Origin: Sulfuricurvum sp. | Lineage (GTDB): Bacteria; Campylobacterota; Campylobacteria; Campylobacterales; Sulfurimonadaceae | Assembly: GCF_028713855.1 (NCBI RefSeq) | Contig: NZ_JAQTNN010000002.1 | Location: 186,001-250,000, forward strand | Reading direction: 5' to 3' | DNA length: 64,000 nt | In this document: piece by piece, positions 63,023-64,000 of the stretch | Position numbering within the stretch: the stretch's first letter is position 1 | How the letters are laid out: each line of letters begins with the position of its first letter | Notes under the pieces: generated by a model | What the model was told of the DNA's origin: nothing | The model's database searches: none | What the model saw: only the letters and a program-made list of their open reading frames with translations | Position numbers and translations under genes: made by a program

Positions 63023-64000
63023 GGTTTCTCCAATGTTTTAATATGGCTGATAAAGGTTTCAGCATCTTTAAATCCGATTAGATCGGCACTTTTGATGGAT
63101 TTTCCACTCTCATCGAAAAAGATCATAGCCGGAGGACCGAAAAGATTGAACCGTTTTGCAAGCGCTTGCTCGGCGTCACTGTTGGCGGTTACGTCGGCTC
63201 GGATTAAAACATACTCTTTGAGTGATTCTATCACACGCGGGTCTTTGAAGGTGACATGATCGAGTTCTTTACACGAGGTACACCAGTCGGCATAAAAATC
63301 AAGCATCACTTTTTTCCCTTTGCTCTGTGCCAAAAAGGCATCCAGTTCCTCGGATGAGTGAATGATTTTAAACTCCATATCGCCGTTTTGACTCGATACG
63401 GGAGAAGACGGTATTCCATTGGCAAACGTGAGCGGTGCCAATGGATCTCCTGAGCCTTTAATCCCGCCGTAAAACAATATCAGACCATAGGCAAGGAATA
63501 GAATCCCAAGACCTTTTAAAAATGCTTTAAACCCTTTATAGTGTTCTCCTAACGGCTCCAATGCACCCAAATAAATCGATACGACAATCAACAATGCCGA
63601 CAATAACAGCATGGAAACTGCCGGAGGGAGAATACGGCTGAGCATCCAGATGGCGATGGCGAGCATCACGACACCGAAAACATGCGATACCCTGTCCATC
63701 CATCCGCCCGGTCGAGGCATGTATTTGCCTGCACCCGTTCCGATTAAGAGTAACGGGACACCCATCCCAAGACTTAGAACAAAAAGTGCGCTACCGCCCA
63801 ATAATGCATTCCCGCTCTGCCCGATATAAACCAATGCTCCGGCGAGCGGTGGCGCGACACACGGTCCTACGATCAGTGCCGATAAAAAGCCCATAATGGC
63901 GACACCAAGATATCCCCCCTTGGAACTTGCTTCATTAGAGGTTTTCGTAAGACGAGTTTGCCAAGATGAGGGAAGTCCTATTTTAAAGAATCCGAACATC
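63019..64000 (-). CDS. dsbD: Thiol:disulfide interchange protein DsbD (5' part cut by window edge)
   Basis: The frame runs to the window edge; at least the N-terminal domain is missing. What is visible is the membrane domain second half (GPCVAPPLAGALVYIGQ and several TM segments) and a C-terminal thioredoxin domain with DFYADWCTSCKELD. DsbD carries electrons from the cytoplasm to periplasmic thiol proteins. Followed by a thioredoxin-like gene. Confidence 0.9.
   Translation of the reverse strand, partial: MFGFFKIGLPSSWQTRLTKTSNEASSKGGYLGVAIMGFLSALIVGPCVAPPLAGALVYIGQSGNALLGGSALFVLSLGMGVPLLLIGTGAGKYMPRPGGWMDRVSHVFGVVMLAIAIWMLSRILPPAVSMLLLSALLIVVSIYLGALEPLGEHYKGFKAFLKGLGILFLAYGLILFYGGIKGSGDPLAPLTFANGIPSSPVSSQNGDMEFKIIHSSEELDAFLAQSKGKKVMLDFYADWCTSCKELDHVTFKDPRVIESLKEYVLIRADVTANSDAEQALAKRFNLFGPPAMIFFDESGKSIKSADLIGFKDAETFISHIKTLEKP

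Noticed and set aside
1..64000. CRISPR array, insertion sequence, prophage or integron
   Set aside because: No regular direct repeats, transposase, integrase or phage genes were seen.

Overview
The window looks like chromosomal core sequence from a Campylobacterota (Epsilonproteobacteria) organism, most like Sulfuricurvum/Sulfurimonas. This rests on moderate G+C by eye, the gene neighbourhoods (mraY-murD opposite gpmI-fabG-acpP-fabF-accA; purC-purS-purQ), many overlapping ATGA/TAATG gene junctions, frequent GTG/TTG starts, and a high density of GGDEF, HDOD and PAS signalling proteins. The genus is an inference. I see no rRNA, CRISPR array, insertion sequence, phage or integron. Three tRNA genes are present (Phe, Glu, Lys). 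The first and last genes are cut by the window edges.

Layout. 1-3889 (minus): nucleotide-sugar and undecaprenyl-sugar genes (wecC-like, wecB, galE, wecA-like). 4094-6500 (minus): tRNA-Phe, murD, mraY. 6594-11424 (plus): gpmI, fabG, acpP, fabF, accA. 11437-15698 (minus): DnaQ-like exonuclease, trpF, rpe, then a STAS/CheX-type protein and an HDOD protein. 15866-20756 (plus): rpmB, argJ, prs, lepA, comF-like. 20757-26384 (minus): histidine kinase, SagB-type double nitroreductase, AsmA-like protein, DASS anion transporter. 26485-34490 (plus): grpE-dnaK from a near-consensus promoter, a membrane-tethered receiver protein, EAL/HDOD plus SPOR-like protein, proA, an orphan ABC ATPase. 34444-42268 (minus): crcB, plsC, an SH3-like membrane protein, purQ-purS-purC, ctpA, S4 and RRM RNA-binding proteins, ADP-forming acyl-CoA synthetase. 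42291-44405 (minus): PAS-GGDEF-EAL protein. 44537-47528 (plus): YbiT-like ABC-F, DUF5718, DUF1653, SUI1/eIF1-like. 47530-50402: diguanylate cyclase, small unknowns, rhodanese. 50403-53464: metal-efflux block (MntP, SO_0444-type permease, DmeF with divergent DmeR-type repressor). 53465-54313: Crp/Fnr regulator with a DUF2892 protein. 54417-58466: ApbE and a small membrane protein divergent from an operon of porin, FMN-binding protein and two small His-containing membrane proteins. 58450-60963: polysaccharide deacetylase plus a 51-residue lipoprotein, response regulator, diguanylate cyclase. 61108-61279: tRNA-Glu and tRNA-Lys. 61385-64000 (minus): OprD-like porin, thioredoxin-like protein, DsbD.

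The most interesting segment is 54417-58466. ApbE covalently attaches FMN to Thr in an [S/T]GAT motif of extracytosolic proteins. The FMN-binding protein encoded opposite apbE carries exactly that motif (TTGATLS, Thr149). It is co-transcribed with an outer-membrane porin and two four-helix-type membrane proteins that carry intramembrane histidines. The shared control region holds two sequences resembling Fur boxes. I infer an iron-regulated flavinylated electron-transfer or ferric-reduction system; the individual families are known, but I do not recognise this combination.

Other points worth attention are a clean DmeR/RcnR-type operator between dmeF and its repressor, a perfect TGTAAC-N4-GTTACA palindrome upstream of the DUF2892-Crp/Fnr pair, three genes that start at a GTG embedded in ATGTGA, a receiver protein whose Hpt-like domain has lost its histidine, and a structured leader between acpP and fabF.
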